Positions 47,136 through 60,232 of a stretch of DNA of 64,000 nucleotides are shown here, piece by piece. Each line of letters begins with the position of its first letter. Positions within the stretch are counted from its first letter, which is position 1. Source of the DNA: Megalonaias nervosa (Eukaryota > Mollusca > Bivalvia > Unionida > Unionidae); assembly GCA_016617855.1 (NCBI GenBank), contig JAECUM010004320.1, positions 24,730 through 88,729 on the forward strand, read 5' to 3'. The position numbers and the translations under genes are program-made. The notes beneath the pieces are model-generated. The model made no database searches. It was not told where the DNA came from and worked only from the letters and a program-made list of their open reading frames with translations.

Positions 47136-49463
47136 AGTAGGACTGACCTCGAACTGGCGAATGCTGAGAGACAAGTATATTCCAGATGGGTCGGATATAA
47201 CCTTAACATGCCCAATGGACCATGTACAGAGATAGATCAGCAACATTACCTGAAGCAAAAACAATCGTCCACGACAGATGTCCAGAAATCTACCGTTGTT
47301 ACTGGGAATTTCATAGAGGAAGAATATATTAAACACTGTAAATATAAATTTCTCGTGATATAGAGTACCAAGCTGGTCAAACCTAGCAGCAAGCAAATCT
47401 TGTTGGGCATTATGTGTGTTCCCTAACATCGTGCGAATCCATGAGGATGTAACCTCACAGATACGCCACGGATTACGTCTTATGCGCGATCTTTGTCTGT
47501 ACAAAGTAATGTTTCTGAGTTGAAAAAAAAAAAAAAATGTTGTCACTGAATTAAATTTAACAAAAGCATAGTCAAACACCAATGATAAATATTCCCGGTG
47601 TCATTACTTTAAGACGGTTACGGTATTGTTTTCACGTACTCTCTTACATTTATCCAACTGTCATCTAAATGATGTGAAGTCAATCAAATTGAAAAAAAAA
47701 TATCTAGAACATGTTACAGCATTTTTAAGACATTTTACTGCAAACAGTCGAGACAAGCAATTATATTGATTTGAAGGATCTCAACATCATTTTAACAGAT
47801 GTCCATGCAAGAGAAATATATTATTCAGCCACTGAAACTGTCCATGTTTGAGCAAAACATGACGTCATATTCTTACAATCACGTATTGTTACCTCATTTC
47901 AACAACCGATTAAATTACTTTTACAAGATTTTAACGTTAGAACAAAAATCACGTTGCAGTTGTTGTTACTGTTTTTAGTTGTTGTTTTTTAGTCCCGTAT
48001 ACAACCTTGCGAGACTAAATTTGGCTGCCTCTTCATACTCTACCTGAATAGAGAATATGCAAATATCAACTCCTGGCTTGGCTTTCCACTATATTGTGAT
48101 GGAAGCAGAAGCGAAAGCTAGGTGACCGAGGTTAAGACATCACAGGATTACACTGTTCGCTTAAAAAAATAATAAGAACAAAGAGCGTACACATTGACCC
48201 GTCAGCACATTTTGTAACTACAGGTCCCAGTCAGTAATGTTCACAGTTGGGCGTGTTATGCACGAGCATATATGTGGGAGACATTTTGTGTCAACGCATG
48301 GGTACTAAAACTTCATATTACTGCTTTTCAATTAGAACTAATTAAAGAAATCTAATAAAGTCAATGCGAAATATATTACAATCAAGGGACTATTAAAACC
48401 TATATTGCGAGCATGAGCTAATTCAATATGTCATGATACGGAAATCAATAATACAACTAACTCCAGATGTTATAGCGATCACCTCATTGTCCAAATAGAA
48501 GCAAATATCTACAATCTCTAGTTACACCGCATTTCGCCATTTTCTCCTACTTTGTCATGCGTAATGTAGTTCTCTTTGATAAGGGCATACAAATCAACAG
48601 ATAGATTCTGGGAGTATTTCTACTCGACTGCCACTACTCCAAGACTGCTACTAAGTTCTACTAGTTACTAGTTTTAAGTGATCAAGTTTGGTGCATAAAT
48701 TAAATTTTTCACCCCAAATATGTTGGTAGCTTTACCCTCTGTCCGTCATACGTACATTTGCCCGTCCGTATCTTCTGTTACGTTGTATCGTTATGTCAGT
48801 CTCTCAGGCACTGTGCTCAGGCATTCTTGCTCCATGCACATATTTCCTATTTGTTATGGCAATCCAAGTTATAGCTTTCATCTATGGTATCAGTACCTTT
48901 TTGAACTGGCATTGCTGTCAACGATCGTCGAATTGAAATACTTCCATTCCCAACTTTGACAGGCCGAATAATTAATTGTTCGTTGATTGTTATGGAAGCA
49001 TTAAGCTGCCGTGATCATTACGAGAGATCTATAGAGAGTACATGATCAAGATGACGTCATTTACCTTAACAAGACTAGTTGTCGACTGCATTTTGTTGAC
49101 ACGGTTATGTAGACACAACAATAAATTTACATACGTAAGTTGTTATATCGTGCCATCATGTCAATACAACAGCATAGATGTATAAATTCGTCATCATGTC
49201 TGCCTTCTCCTGATCAAAATTGGTTTAGAAATATTTTGTAATGACATTGTTGGCTTAATACTTCCATGCAAGTTAGTAGTGACAATTATGCAACAGTAGC
49301 TGTTTTAGTAGTACCGAATTTGGTGATGGTGTTATTGATGGCAGTAGTATTACTACACAATATAAATAGTTCTTTTGACAACAAGACAATCGTTTCACTT
49401 GACTTGAGAGATCAGTAAATACTGGCAGGAACCTTTAAAAATGGGTCCTTTGAAATATTACTG
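47136..49463. other. Non-coding stretch, nothing recognised
   Basis: Includes the longest open frame of the window (minus 47109-47582, 157 codons), which starts in the duplicated block, crosses an A tract at about 47523 and matches no family I know. A frame at 48720-48959 is likewise unassigned. Confidence 0.4.
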
Positions 49464-51174
49464 CATTTCTCAGGATTCTCTGAATGCATATTCAGACATG
49501 AATACCTTTCTCTGGGCTGTCTGGACGCATATTGATACATGAATTTCTTTGCAGTACAGCACAGAGTATCTCTTGCTGATGTTGAAACCGTCGAATTACA
49601 TGTTGAAATAAGATCATATAAGAGCACATCGCCAATTTTAAAGGTAACTGAATGAAGTTGCTCGACTTCAGGACAACTGTATTGCAAGAATATTTTTTTT
49701 TCGAAAATCCTACTGACCCAAATACACGTGTCTATCGAAACATATGCGCACGTTCTGTGCTAAATATATGGCTCAATAATATAAAGAACAACAAGGCGAA
49801 CTGTATATTTCTTTGTTTTCATGGGAATTTACGGAAAGCTTCTCTTATACTGTCACTGTAAGCATTTAAACGAGAACAGAATTTGCAACTTTCTTCGCTA
49901 GTAAACGTTGTGTTTGGTTGTACAATCAATTTAAATAAGTGATACTTACCAAAGTCGGCCTCTAACGCCATCCGTTATCCTGGAACCATTGTAAATATTG
50001 TTAATTGCTCAAGTTTTATACAGCACCTACTCCACAAATCGCTCGGAACCAGTCAACGATGATGGTTTACAAAGAGAGCCATATTTTAGGTGAATCGATA
50101 CTATATTCTTCCTATGTAATCTTATCCCTGCTGACTGGTTTTTATCTATGATCCAGTGCGGTTCCCGGCATGCGAGTCTTAAGAGAAAGCATATTCTAAT
50201 GTTACAAGAACTGATCAATAACACTATAAGACGAAGATGAGTGTCAGAGAATCTTCAACAGTAAACGGATGTATCTTCAGGATATAGGATATTTATCCTC
50301 TAATAGTATTATCCATCCTTTCTTGTGATCTGACGGTACGAAAATTCCCATGATAGCGTGTAGACGGGAATCAAAGAAATTCAATTACCGGTCCAGTCAT
50401 CGGAGACATTTAAGCAGTGAACGCAATACGCGAACTGCAAATTGCTCTGAGAGAAAACACGACTGACAATAAAGCTCACTGTCAACGTTAACACCCTGAA
50501 TTGCTTCTTCGTGTCATTTTTCAGTGACACAAATAATTTCTGTCATAACATACGAATAGATACCCTAATCCAGGGCTTTCCATTAGATTTAAAATAGGAG
50601 GGTGAGTTGCCAATATAGGCGGGGACTGTGGGGAACCTCCCCAAACGGGGATACAGATTTTTTTTAAGTAACCGGGTGTAAAGTTAAACTAGCCAGGTAA
50701 ATCACCCGGCTCACGGCTGATCAGGAAAGTCCTGCTCCATCCCAGGCATTTTCAGAACACATCTTTGTCTTGCAAAATTATCAGATACTGCAATAAAGTG
50801 TTGATATTGTAAAGTACTGGTCCGTCTCTAACGTCCAGTCCAAAATCATTTAGAAAGTTACATCTTGTCTAAGGATTTCAGTAACCATTTCATTGAAACC
50901 TTGAATTTGGTTGCAATATAATAATGTGATTTATAGAAAGTCGTAGGATAGCATTCAAACCCCAAGGAGGAAGTATGACTGTTACATTAACTACGTATAC
51001 GTAAAACAAAAAGTCTGTATATCTAACCAAGTATTAAGCCAACAGAAACTCTGAATGAGAAAAATAAAGGATTTATTCAAGTCTTAGCATGTTACATTTG
51101 TCGATTAATAAACGAAAGTAACAGAATTTGCATGTTATGTTATTATGCCCTCTCGATTTCATGGATTATCATAG
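49464..51174. other. Non-coding stretch, nothing recognised
   Basis: A weak duplication of about 50 bp (TCTCAGGATTCTCTGAATGC against TCTGGGCTGTCTGGACGC) occurs at 49470-49545. A GC-richer patch at 50570-50740 (AGGCGGGGACTGTGGGG, CACCCGGCTCACGGCTGATC) looks like an interspersed repeat but has no ends I can define. Confidence 0.4.
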
Positions 51175-51358
51175 TAACCAACCAGTGCCGGATTAAACCC
51201 TGTGGAGCCCCCTAGGCAGTCGAAATCTTGGGGCCCCCCTCGCAAATTATCTCCTAATACGTCAAGATCAAATCAATTCAATATTATTGATCCGTTGTCG
51301 CGGGGCCCTTAGGCCGGTGCCTACTCTGCCTATTTGGTAATCCAGTATTGTAACCAAC
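51175..51358. repeat. 8-bp target-site duplication of hAT MITE
   Basis: TAACCAAC occurs exactly at 51175-51182 and 51351-51358 flanking the MITE. Confidence 0.9.
51183..51350. mobile_element. hAT-type MITE, 168 bp
   Basis: Begins CAGTGCCGGATTA and ends TAATCCAGTATTG, giving a 13-bp imperfect terminal inverted repeat (CARTRCYGGATTA). The 8-bp duplication and CAGTG-type end are the hallmarks of the hAT superfamily. The subterminal GGGGCCC-rich blocks (CCTAGGCAG...GGGGCCCCCC on the left, CGGGGCCCTTAGGCCGG on the right) are also roughly inverted. No coding capacity: a non-autonomous derivative. Confidence 0.88.
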
Positions 51359-52019
51359 AGTCTCAACAAGTTGTATTTAATAACTGTATAGTGATCATAA
51401 CCAATTTACTAGTCAAGAATAGTCATGGGAGTAACATTACAGCCCCAGTAACAGCCAAGTTATAAAAAACAGAATTGTCTTGTGAAATGAATGACCATTT
51501 CTGTTTAATAGCATTACAGTCATCCAAATGTACTGACATAGCGTAAATTTAATGGAGGCTGCTCCTTAAAAATAAGTAATCTGTGCTATAATGTCTTTGG
51601 CTTTGATTTTCTTTAGTAAAGAAATTTGCCATATACTTTCAAAATACGATTGCTTTAGATTAATTTCTGTTTAGAAAATGATAACATTCAATACCAGGCA
51701 GACATCGTAAAGTATATGTATGATATCTAACATACCAATGAACAAAGATCGTTTGTAGACTATACAGAACTTTTCTTTGGCAATACATCTTACTGAACAT
51801 GGTATCGGAATATTTATTTGTATATGTATTTGCTAGAATAACTATGTGTAAGTTACAGCATTCAAACAATTTTGTAAACAAAAGATGTGAAACTAAATGC
51901 TTACCATGCTTTGCATTTTCACATGCGAAAAGAGAACGGTTCTTACCAAATAAAAGTAAATAGTTTGAATTCATGTAAAATTGGTCACAATAGAAATTAT
52001 ACAACAGTGTTGAAGTTAT
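51359..52019. other. Non-coding stretch, nothing recognised
   Basis: The minus frame at 51660-52004 (114 codons) has no recognisable features. Confidence 0.4.
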
Positions 52020-53325
52020 GACAGATTCTTTTCTTAGACAATTTAGTGATGGTAACTGAAAATTGGAAGGTGGTTATACCGTGCAGATTCTTTTCTTAGA
52101 CAATTTAGTGATGGTAACTGAAAATTGGAAGGTGGTTATACCGTGCAGATTCTTTTCGTAGACAATTTAGTGATGGTAACTGAAAATTGGAAGGTGGTTA
52201 TACCGTGCAGATTCTTTTCTTAGACAATTTAGTGATGGTAACTGAAAATTGGAAGGTGGTTATACCATGCAGATTCTTTTCTTAGACAATTTAGTGATGG
52301 TAACTGAAAATTGGAAGGTGGTTATACCATGCAGATTCTTTTCTTAGACAATTTAGTGATGGTAACTGAAAATTGGAAGGTGGTTATACCATGCAGATTC
52401 TTTTCTTAGACAATTTAGTGATGGTAGCTGAAAATTGGAAGGTGGTTATACCATGCAGATTCTTTTCTTAGACAATTTAGTGATGGTAACTGAAAATTGG
52501 AAGGTGGTTATACCATGCAGATTCTTTTCTTAGACAATTTAGTGATGGTAGCTGAAAATTGGAAGGTGGTTATACCATGCAGATTCTTTTCTTAGACAAT
52601 TTAGTGATGGTAACTGAAAATTGGAAGGTGGTTATACCGTGCAGATTCTTTTCTTAGACAATTTAGTGATGGTAACTGAAAATTGGAAGGTGGTTATACC
52701 GTGCAGATTCTTTTCTTAGACAATTTAGTGATGGTAACTGAAAATTGGAAGGTGGTTATACCGTGCAGATTCTTTTCTTAGACAATTTAGTGATGGTAAC
52801 TGAAAATTGGAAGGTGGTTATACCATGCAGATTCTTTTCGTAGACAATTTAGTGATGGTAACTGAAAATTGGAAGGTGGTTATACCATGCAGATTCTTTT
52901 CTTAGACAATTTAGTGATGGTAACTGAAAATTGGAAGGTGGTCATACCATGCAGATTCTTTTCTTAGACAATTTAGTGATGGTAACTGAAAATTGGAAGG
53001 TGGTCATACCATGCAGATTCTTTTCTTAGACAATTTAGTGATGGTAACTGAAAATTGGAAGGTGGTCATACCATGCAGATTCTTTTCTTAGACAATTTAG
53101 TGATGGTAACTGAAAATTGGAAGGTGGTCATACCATGCAGATTCTTTTCTTAGACAATTTAGTGATGGTAACTGAAAATTGGAAGGTGGTCATACCATGC
53201 AGATTCTTTTCTTAGACAATTTAGTGATGGTAACTGAAAATTGGAAGGTGGTCATACCATGCAGATTCTTTTCTTAGACAATTTAGTGATGGTAACTGAA
53301 AATTGGAAGGTAGTTATACCATGTG
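52020..53325. repeat. 62-bp tandem array, 21 nearly identical units
   Basis: Unit CAGATTCTTTTCTTAGACAA, then TTTAGTGATGGTAACTGAAA, then ATTGGAAGGTGGTTATACCA, then TG. Only a handful of single-base variants are seen and they are spatially ordered: ACCGTG in units 1-3 and 10-12, GTAGCTG in units 7 and 9, TTTTCGTAG in units 3 and 14, GGTCATACC in units 15-20. The last unit has GGTAGTTATACC. This is the youngest array in the window. It encodes nothing: stops occur in all frames. Confidence 0.98.
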
Positions 53326-55547
53326 ACAGATGCTTATCTGTAGAAGATATCAATGTGTTTTCAGTATATGTAAAGAGATAGTTCACAAGTATAGTTGAAA
53401 CATTTTTGGTCACTAGTGGCGAAGTTTCCATTTCACGAGTGAAACAGTGCCTGATATCTACTCAGAAAACGTAGATTTTCTCTTTATTTTATATTTAAGG
53501 CAAAAATCTTTGATTTCATTGGATTTTCTCTGTTCTGTGTTAATACAATTAACGGCTGCATTACTAAATCGATAACAAGAAGTTCCGAAATGTTCCACTA
53601 ATTTAAGGACAGGGACTTTTTACAAATTTAGATTGTACATATAATGCTTCACATTGTGTATTTTGTCAAATTAAAACTTTCATACACGAATTGAGAGATC
53701 TTCATTTTTGTTAACACATTTCTTGTGCGGATTGATACAGTAAACATTACTTGGGTTATGCACAATAGAAACATAACATAACGATCAACATATGTCACAT
53801 AGTAATGTCATTAAACAACAAAAACTAATGAGAGATGAATATAAGTATTCCATTATTGTGTTTTGTTCGTTACTTTTCCGTAAAATAAAAGGAATCCTGG
53901 TATTAAGGATCCGTACGTATCTTGGAGGGAAACAATATCCCAGAGCCAATACTATTGCGAAATGTAATCTAAACCTATCCCCAGTACAGAGATGACCACA
54001 CCCTACTAATTAGCATAGAACATCATATAACATCGAAGTATTTTATGTTGACTTTCCCGTCATGTAAATTAGCATTAATTGTAGTACATACTAAAAGTTT
54101 CAATGAAAAAACGACATTTGTTTCGAAGATAATTAATTTTATATCTAATACATAGTGACAGCCGGACAAGTAACCTACATTAAATATCCATGTCCGACAA
54201 GTTGCAAGTGCGCATTGTAAACTACATGGAACCCGCACCTTTGCCATAGACGGGTCAATAGCTATCAGCACGTGTTAGAATTTGATGCGCCGTAAAATAC
54301 ACGTGGTTAGATGTCGATATCGATACGTTTGAACATCAGTTTAAAACTAAAGTACAGAACCTTTGAAGCACTTGTAATTAGACTGATTTTCTGACTGGAT
54401 ATTAGCTTTTAAATTTATCCACTGAAAGGAGGACATAACACATCTGGTCGAGATATTCCGTCTTAAGTTGGTACATATATACATACAAAATTCTATTAAT
54501 CTTCTGCACATGATAATTTTTATGGCATAGTTTGCGCACTCTATATTCAATTTTAGTGTGTCTTCCCCGTTTAATCATAAAATCATGTTTGGAACATTGA
54601 AACGATGCAAGTGTATATGTCTGAAAATGAAATTCAGATCTAATGTTAAATAGCTCCCAATCTCCAATAACGGCTTTTACTGACTATGATATACATCTTT
54701 TTGCAGAATCGCCTCCATTACTTGACCCTTTCTGTAATGCGGAATTAAATAGACGTTGTCTGAACAGAGCTAGAAACGTGTTTCTGTCACCAATTTCTTG
54801 CGCTAACCAAGTATAACCAAACCCATGAGAAAATAACAAATTTGTAAGTTTACTGGTCCATGTGCTTTTTCCGGCATTACCCAGTTTCTTTGAAATAATA
54901 TAACAATGGAAAGGATATCAACTTGTCGGCATAAGTGTAATTTTAGTCCAGTAATTCACGTATCTGAACATAAAAGCTGAACTCAGAGGGTATCGTCCAC
55001 AGTCACAGAGACTGACATAATTATTCACAGTACATGGTACGTTAATATATCGTTTACAAAATCTATTTGAATTGCTTCTATTCTGATAAATTTCATACCC
55101 CATAAAGTAACCTCGTAAATTTTTAAATTAACAATGAATAAAAGAAACGAACCTTTTTACTCAACATTTAACGTCTTGTTGAAGATGATATTTTAGTTTC
55201 TGGATTAACTTTCTTTTCTTTTTATTTTTATCAGTAAAGTGTATCAATGCATAGCTATAACTAGGGTTATGATAAGAGGGCATAAAAATATAACCCTATA
55301 ACCAGGGGTATTATAAGATGACTGCATAAGTCAACTGTCTGAATGCAAATTGCAGTTGAAATAAAAATATTATGAAATATACAATAATTACTGTTGAAGC
55401 TGCTGTTGAGCCCCATTACAACTCTTTTTTTTTAGAAAATGAATGCCATTCAAACCATTATGTTTTCTACATTGCGGTTTTGTACTAAAAATATTCTAGA
55501 GTGATAAATGCATGTACTTAAATTGCTACTTGTTTCTCCATATAATG
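53326..55547. other. Non-coding stretch, nothing recognised
   Basis: Frames at 53792-53995, 54023-54271, 54347-54550 and 54918-55103 are AT-rich and unassigned. Confidence 0.4.
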
Positions 55548-55650
55548 CGTGTAAATTAGACAAGTCTGACAAAGCGTAAATTAGACAAGTCTGACAAAGG
55601 TTAAATTAGACAAATCTTATAACGCTTTAATTAGACAAGTCTTACATAGT
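55548..55650. repeat. 26-bp tandem repeat, 4 units
   Basis: Unit GTAAATTAGACAAGTCTGAC plus AAAGC, four copies with increasing divergence rightwards. Confidence 0.9.
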
Positions 55651-55794
55651 TTCTTTGTACAGTGTCAAACAAAATAGATGTCTGAGGAATTCACAAAAAG
55701 AAAACATTCTTAGTGGCAAACATTGCACGTAGTTACAGTAAAACACCTATTATCCGATCTCATAAGAAAATTATTTTAATACATCGTTCACATC

Positions 55795-55820
55795 GGGGGT
55801 GGGGTTGGAGGGGAGGGGGT
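55795..55820 (+). other. Strong potential G-quadruplex
   Basis: GGGGGTGGGGTTGGAGGGGA followed by GGGGG: four G runs of at least four with loops of one, four and one bases. Nothing coding is nearby. Confidence 0.7.
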
Positions 55821-55879
55821 GTACGCGTTTCCCTGGATAATCAATATTAATGAATTAAGAATTACTTCTGTTAAAATTA

Positions 55880-55960
55880 ACAACAGCAACAACAAGAACA
55901 ACAGCAACAACAAGAACAAACAACAAGAACAATAGCAACAACAAGAACAACATCAACAAA
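55880..55960. repeat. Impure (AAC)n tract
   Basis: Interspersed CAACAACAAGAACAA repeats of about 80 bp; source of the cysteine/valine-rich minus frame at 55877-56107. Confidence 0.9.
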
Positions 55961-56600
55961 TTGTGGGAGTCCGTTCGATCCAATCGGGACATGGATACGC
56001 TGCGTTGTACTGTGTAACACAGCAAAAAAGGCAGGTTGAATCACAACAATTGATTTCAATGAAAATTTTAAATTAATACGCATATTGACAGGTGCATTCA
56101 CGCTCAAATTGTTTCCCCAGCAATTCGTGAAATTTCATATTTAAGCAAAAAGGGAGCAAAAACCCCCATAGAATTAATTTCTAAATGAACTTACATTTGC
56201 TTTAAGTCCAGTTGTTTTCCAGATCCATGCCTAAACGTTTAGACCATGGAACATATTAACATTAGCACATTAGCATAAAATATTACATTTGTCGCATATC
56301 TTGCTTTGTTCACACACCGTATATATACAGCAAATGTCTTTTACTTGGCGCATACATGAAACTACACGAGAGCAATGAAAACACTTATATTTCCTTTTTA
56401 CAGTTTTAAGGCCTAAAAGTATCGTATAGTCTCCTCGTGAGAGCTATATCTTACAGCACGGACTATCGAACTAAATAATTATTTTTCTTCTTCATGTATA
56501 GAGCCAAACAGACCCAACATAAGGAGAATTCCTCAAAATTGCTCAGGTGTATTTGGCATGTAACGTATATAGACTGACATTTGTACAATGGAGAACAACA
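55961..56600. other. Non-coding stretch, nothing recognised
   Basis: AT-rich spacer before MITE copy 4. Confidence 0.4.
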
Positions 56601-56815
56601 TGTACTCGCTTACATGTGTAGTCAGACTGCAAACTGCACAGACCCAGATCTGTAGTCGCATAATGCACCTTTTGATTTGGATCTAAGCAATTTGTTAGAA
56701 GAAATCAGTAGAACAAACATTATAGACCCTGATCTGCCAGCGCATTATGTGACGGCAGACCAAGGTCTATGTTGTTTGCACTTTTGCAGTTGGGTTCAAG
56801 TTATAAGCGAGTACA
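56601..56815. mobile_element. Palindromic MITE, copy 4 (best-defined ends)
   Basis: Begins TGTACTCGCTTA and ends TAAGCGAGTACA, an exact 12-bp terminal inverted repeat that extends imperfectly inward (GACTGCAAACTGCACAG against TTTGCAGTTGGGTTC). Inside are CCCAGATCTGTAGTCGCATA ATGC, the centre AATCAGTAGAACAAACATTA, and GATCTGCCAGCGCATTATGT. This copy defines the element at 215 bp. An internal 12-bp insertion (CACTTTTGCAG) partly duplicates the subterminal sequence. A plus-strand frame at 56677-56904 crosses it by chance. Confidence 0.85.
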
Positions 56816-57295
56816 TCAGGTGGGCAAGAGATTGTGTGCAAACTCTAAATATTGATCATCAGACGAATTCCTTGAGATGGAATCTACAACCTCGAATTAA
56901 ATAAATAAATAAATAAATAAATAAATTACAATAGGATGACCAGCACAAATCTAGAAAAAGTTTATATCGAAATTGAATTTAGAAGGTATGTCATTGTGTA
57001 AGCCAATGCGAAAACTCTGAATCAAGTTCATAATGCCATTATCGGGTTCAGACTATCGCGAACATAATTAAATTAAAATATGCAATGCATGAAAGAGATT
57101 TTATCTATAAAAAAAACTAGTTGATTTAGACACCAGATTCTCTAAGGAGAAAAGATTGATTTGCTTTGTAAATTAAGTTTGTTAGTTCTAAAATAAATTT
57201 TATAAAAAAAAAAATTTAGCAAGAAAAACAATTTCATTCATTACATAAATTATGCTTGTTATTTCCAAAATATAAAGTGATTGAACCCAATAAAG
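56816..57295. other. Non-coding with (AAAT)n
   Basis: An AAAT tract lies at about 56901-56926. Nothing else recognised. Confidence 0.5.
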
Positions 57296-57415
57296 CTTTC
57301 TGATTATACTTTATTTCTTGTAATATAAATGTTACCTGATGATTATACTTTATTTCATGTGATATAAATGCTACCTGATGATTATACCTTATTTCATTTG
57401 ATATAAATGTTACCT
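57296..57415. repeat. 39-bp tandem repeat, 3 units
   Basis: Unit CTGATGATTATACTTTATTT then CATGTGATATAAATGTTAC; three units, nearly identical. Confidence 0.93.
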
Positions 57416-58320
57416 CATGAACAACAACTCCATGCTTTATGGATAAATCCTACTCGAAGTTCAAATCCTACCGTACGGATTAATTATACTAAATTTTCAA
57501 AGATTCTTTGCCTGGCTATATTTTTTAATGATTTCTTTGTTTACCATTACGATACAATGGCAATATTTCTGCACCATCATCATCAGCATTTTTATAGCAA
57601 ACACATTGGTAATCCTGTTCCTCCAAGGGAATTAAAAATCAGGCTTTCACTTTCTTATATTATTTATCTAAACACTGTATGTTGGACATAAAAATGAAAG
57701 ACGGATAGATGAATGCAAATATTCTGTTTTGTTCAATTTGGACTCTAAATCAATTACGTGAAAAAAATAGACCTATCTTTTCTGCTTTTATAAAAGCGCG
57801 TCTGTTTAATATCCCATTTCATTCTCAGAAGATAGTAAATTATCGCGGTTTGCGCTGAAAATATGAAATTGGTTGATGGTAGTGGTTTCTTTGATACCAA
57901 AAGCAATTACACATAAACACAACTGGAAGCACGACATGTGTCATTGCTTTGTAAGTCCATTGGTTACAGTAGACAATTTGTTGAGGAGTGAGATTGGATG
58001 ACTGTCACACAAACAAAATGATCACGATAACAACGACGATCCTCATGACAATAAAGCAGAATAATAGAAAAATTCGTACAGAAGTATATCATATTAGACT
58101 GGCCTTCATGTAAGAGTTCACAAAAGGGGCCTGAGTGGCAAGATTGGCCACTAGGTCACATAAAACATTTCATTTTATTTCGGCAGAAGCATTTATAACA
58201 TAACCTAGGAGACCCTATATCGATATCATAGGCAGCATTAAGTCCTGTACATCGTAATGGCAAGAACTGGTCATCACGATGGCCACATGGCGGGGGTGTG
58301 GGTGAGTGAGTGTGGGTGTG

Positions 58321-58367
<47 letters not shown>

Positions 58368-59596
58368 AACAAGTAGGCAAGAGATTCGTTGGATGTAGCC
58401 CACTTTATATACATTACTACTTTATCTCTTTATAACTCAATATATAAATTCAAGCTGCATTTCCTCACTCTATTTTTGTGAAGTGGTACGTGAATGGTCC
58501 ATGAAATGTTTTAATATTTTCATGTCATGAAACATTATTAATAACCAATTTGGAAACATGTAAAAGTGCAGTTTGAATAAATTTATGCCGCTTATTGGCC
58601 TGCCAATTACCACTCAAGTGATGGAGTATTGTGCCTAATCGATGGACAGTGCAATTACTGGTAAAAGCAGAACAGATCATCATAAATAGATCGTAAAGTT
58701 AAAATTCAGTGCAAGTAAATTTGATTTGGGTACACAATGGATATGAACAAGAACGCCTGTTTGTTCTCCGGTCAAGATCTAACACGTCTACAAATTTTGT
58801 TAACATTGTGTGTTGTTCATAAACGATACCAACCAGTTTACCCGCAAAATACTATGCCCACATCGTAACGTTACTATGCCGAAATCGGGAAAAACATCAT
58901 CAAAAGGTTTATGTTGATAGCTTTATTTCTATATACAGATGTAACCACGCGTGTTTATGAAAACAAAACAAACAAATGAATAAAAGCACGAATCGAACAC
59001 GAGACAAAGTGGTTAGAATCAAATAATACTTCATTATTAGCATTGTGCTGGGAGAAAATGCCATTTTAACTAAGTTCCAAATCTTGGTATCCGATTGTAA
59101 TTTCGGAATGGAAAACTTTCTGATCAAAGCTATATATGACTCATGAAAGATTTCCAGAAAGATACATTTGAAGTCGACGTGTCCATTGCATGTAACTATA
59201 CGGCACTGGTCAGCTGTTAATTTGTTGATAGAATGATAACACGTGTTATAAAATCTACTCCCCAAATGTGTTTACCTGTGCAAAGTATATGTACAACAAG
59301 AAAGACATCAGTTTGGTAAAGTCTCCACAGGATGGTTACGTTTGAAGTACCATATATTGTATGTGAATATATGACGTCAAAATAGGAGAACAGGTGCATT
59401 TGATAGTCATTTCTGTGTTCAAAATGACAGACTGCCCCCGCCACATCCTGTGTCTCTTTTGCGCAGACATATAGGCATATCTTGCTCACTGACTTTACAG
59501 TATAATAATAATGTTTCGTAAAAACATGTTGAAAGTTTTAATTCATCAGTTCGTCCAGAGCACAAATACTAGCGTGATGCGAAGTTTAGACGAATG

Positions 59597-59660
<64 letters not shown>

Positions 59661-59974
59661 AGAGAAAAGGTATAGGCCTGGATGAAAAACACCGAACACA
59701 AGTTATGCATTCGGTTCCAAACTGTATTCAGTTAAATATCTGCTAAAAGTTATAATTTGGTAACAAGGACCAAATGTAAGAAATACAAATATTCTGTTCA
59801 GGGTTGACGATGTAAATTTGTAAGTAAGATTAATTTCAGTGTGTATTCAATTCTGTGAGTGTAATTGTGATACGAGATGTTCAGAGATTTTACATTTGAA
59901 CGAAAAACATAACAATAGACTCTTGACATTCCAAATGGCAAAAATTTTGGTATACCCCACCAGATGATAATACT

Positions 59975-60028
<54 letters not shown>

Positions 60029-60232
60029 GCCTAGAAAGAAAACGAAAACCTTCAAAAAGGAGAAAAGAACAACAACAACAACAAAATAAACAAACATGGA
60101 CAATTTTTTGCAGGTAACAGGAATTGAAGAGTAAATCTTAAACAAACGCTTGAAGTAGTTGATGAATCATTGATAATTTCTTATTTATTTGCTTACCTTA
60201 TCTGACTTGTGAATTTATTTTAAATATTAAAC
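57416..60232. other. Non-coding with three long microsatellites
   Basis: GA tract at about 58323-58366, TC tract at about 59598-59658 and AC tract at about 59976-60024. Minus frames at 58909-59265 and 59217-59489 are unassigned; those over the microsatellites are artefacts. Confidence 0.55.

Noticed and set aside
47109..47582. 157-codon minus-strand frame, the longest in the window
   Set aside because: It starts in a duplicated non-coding block, spans an A tract giving a phenylalanine run, and has no recognisable domain.
51660..52004. 114-codon minus-strand frame
   Set aside because: AT-rich composition, no domain, no promoter or splice context.
58128..58162. Possible tRNA-like SINE head (GGGGCCTGAGTGGC..CCACTAGGTC)
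   Set aside because: Only an A-box-like stretch is present; no B box or body follows.
59798..60145. 115-codon minus-strand frame with a CV repeat
   Set aside because: Driven by the (AC)n microsatellite and poly-pyrimidine flanks.
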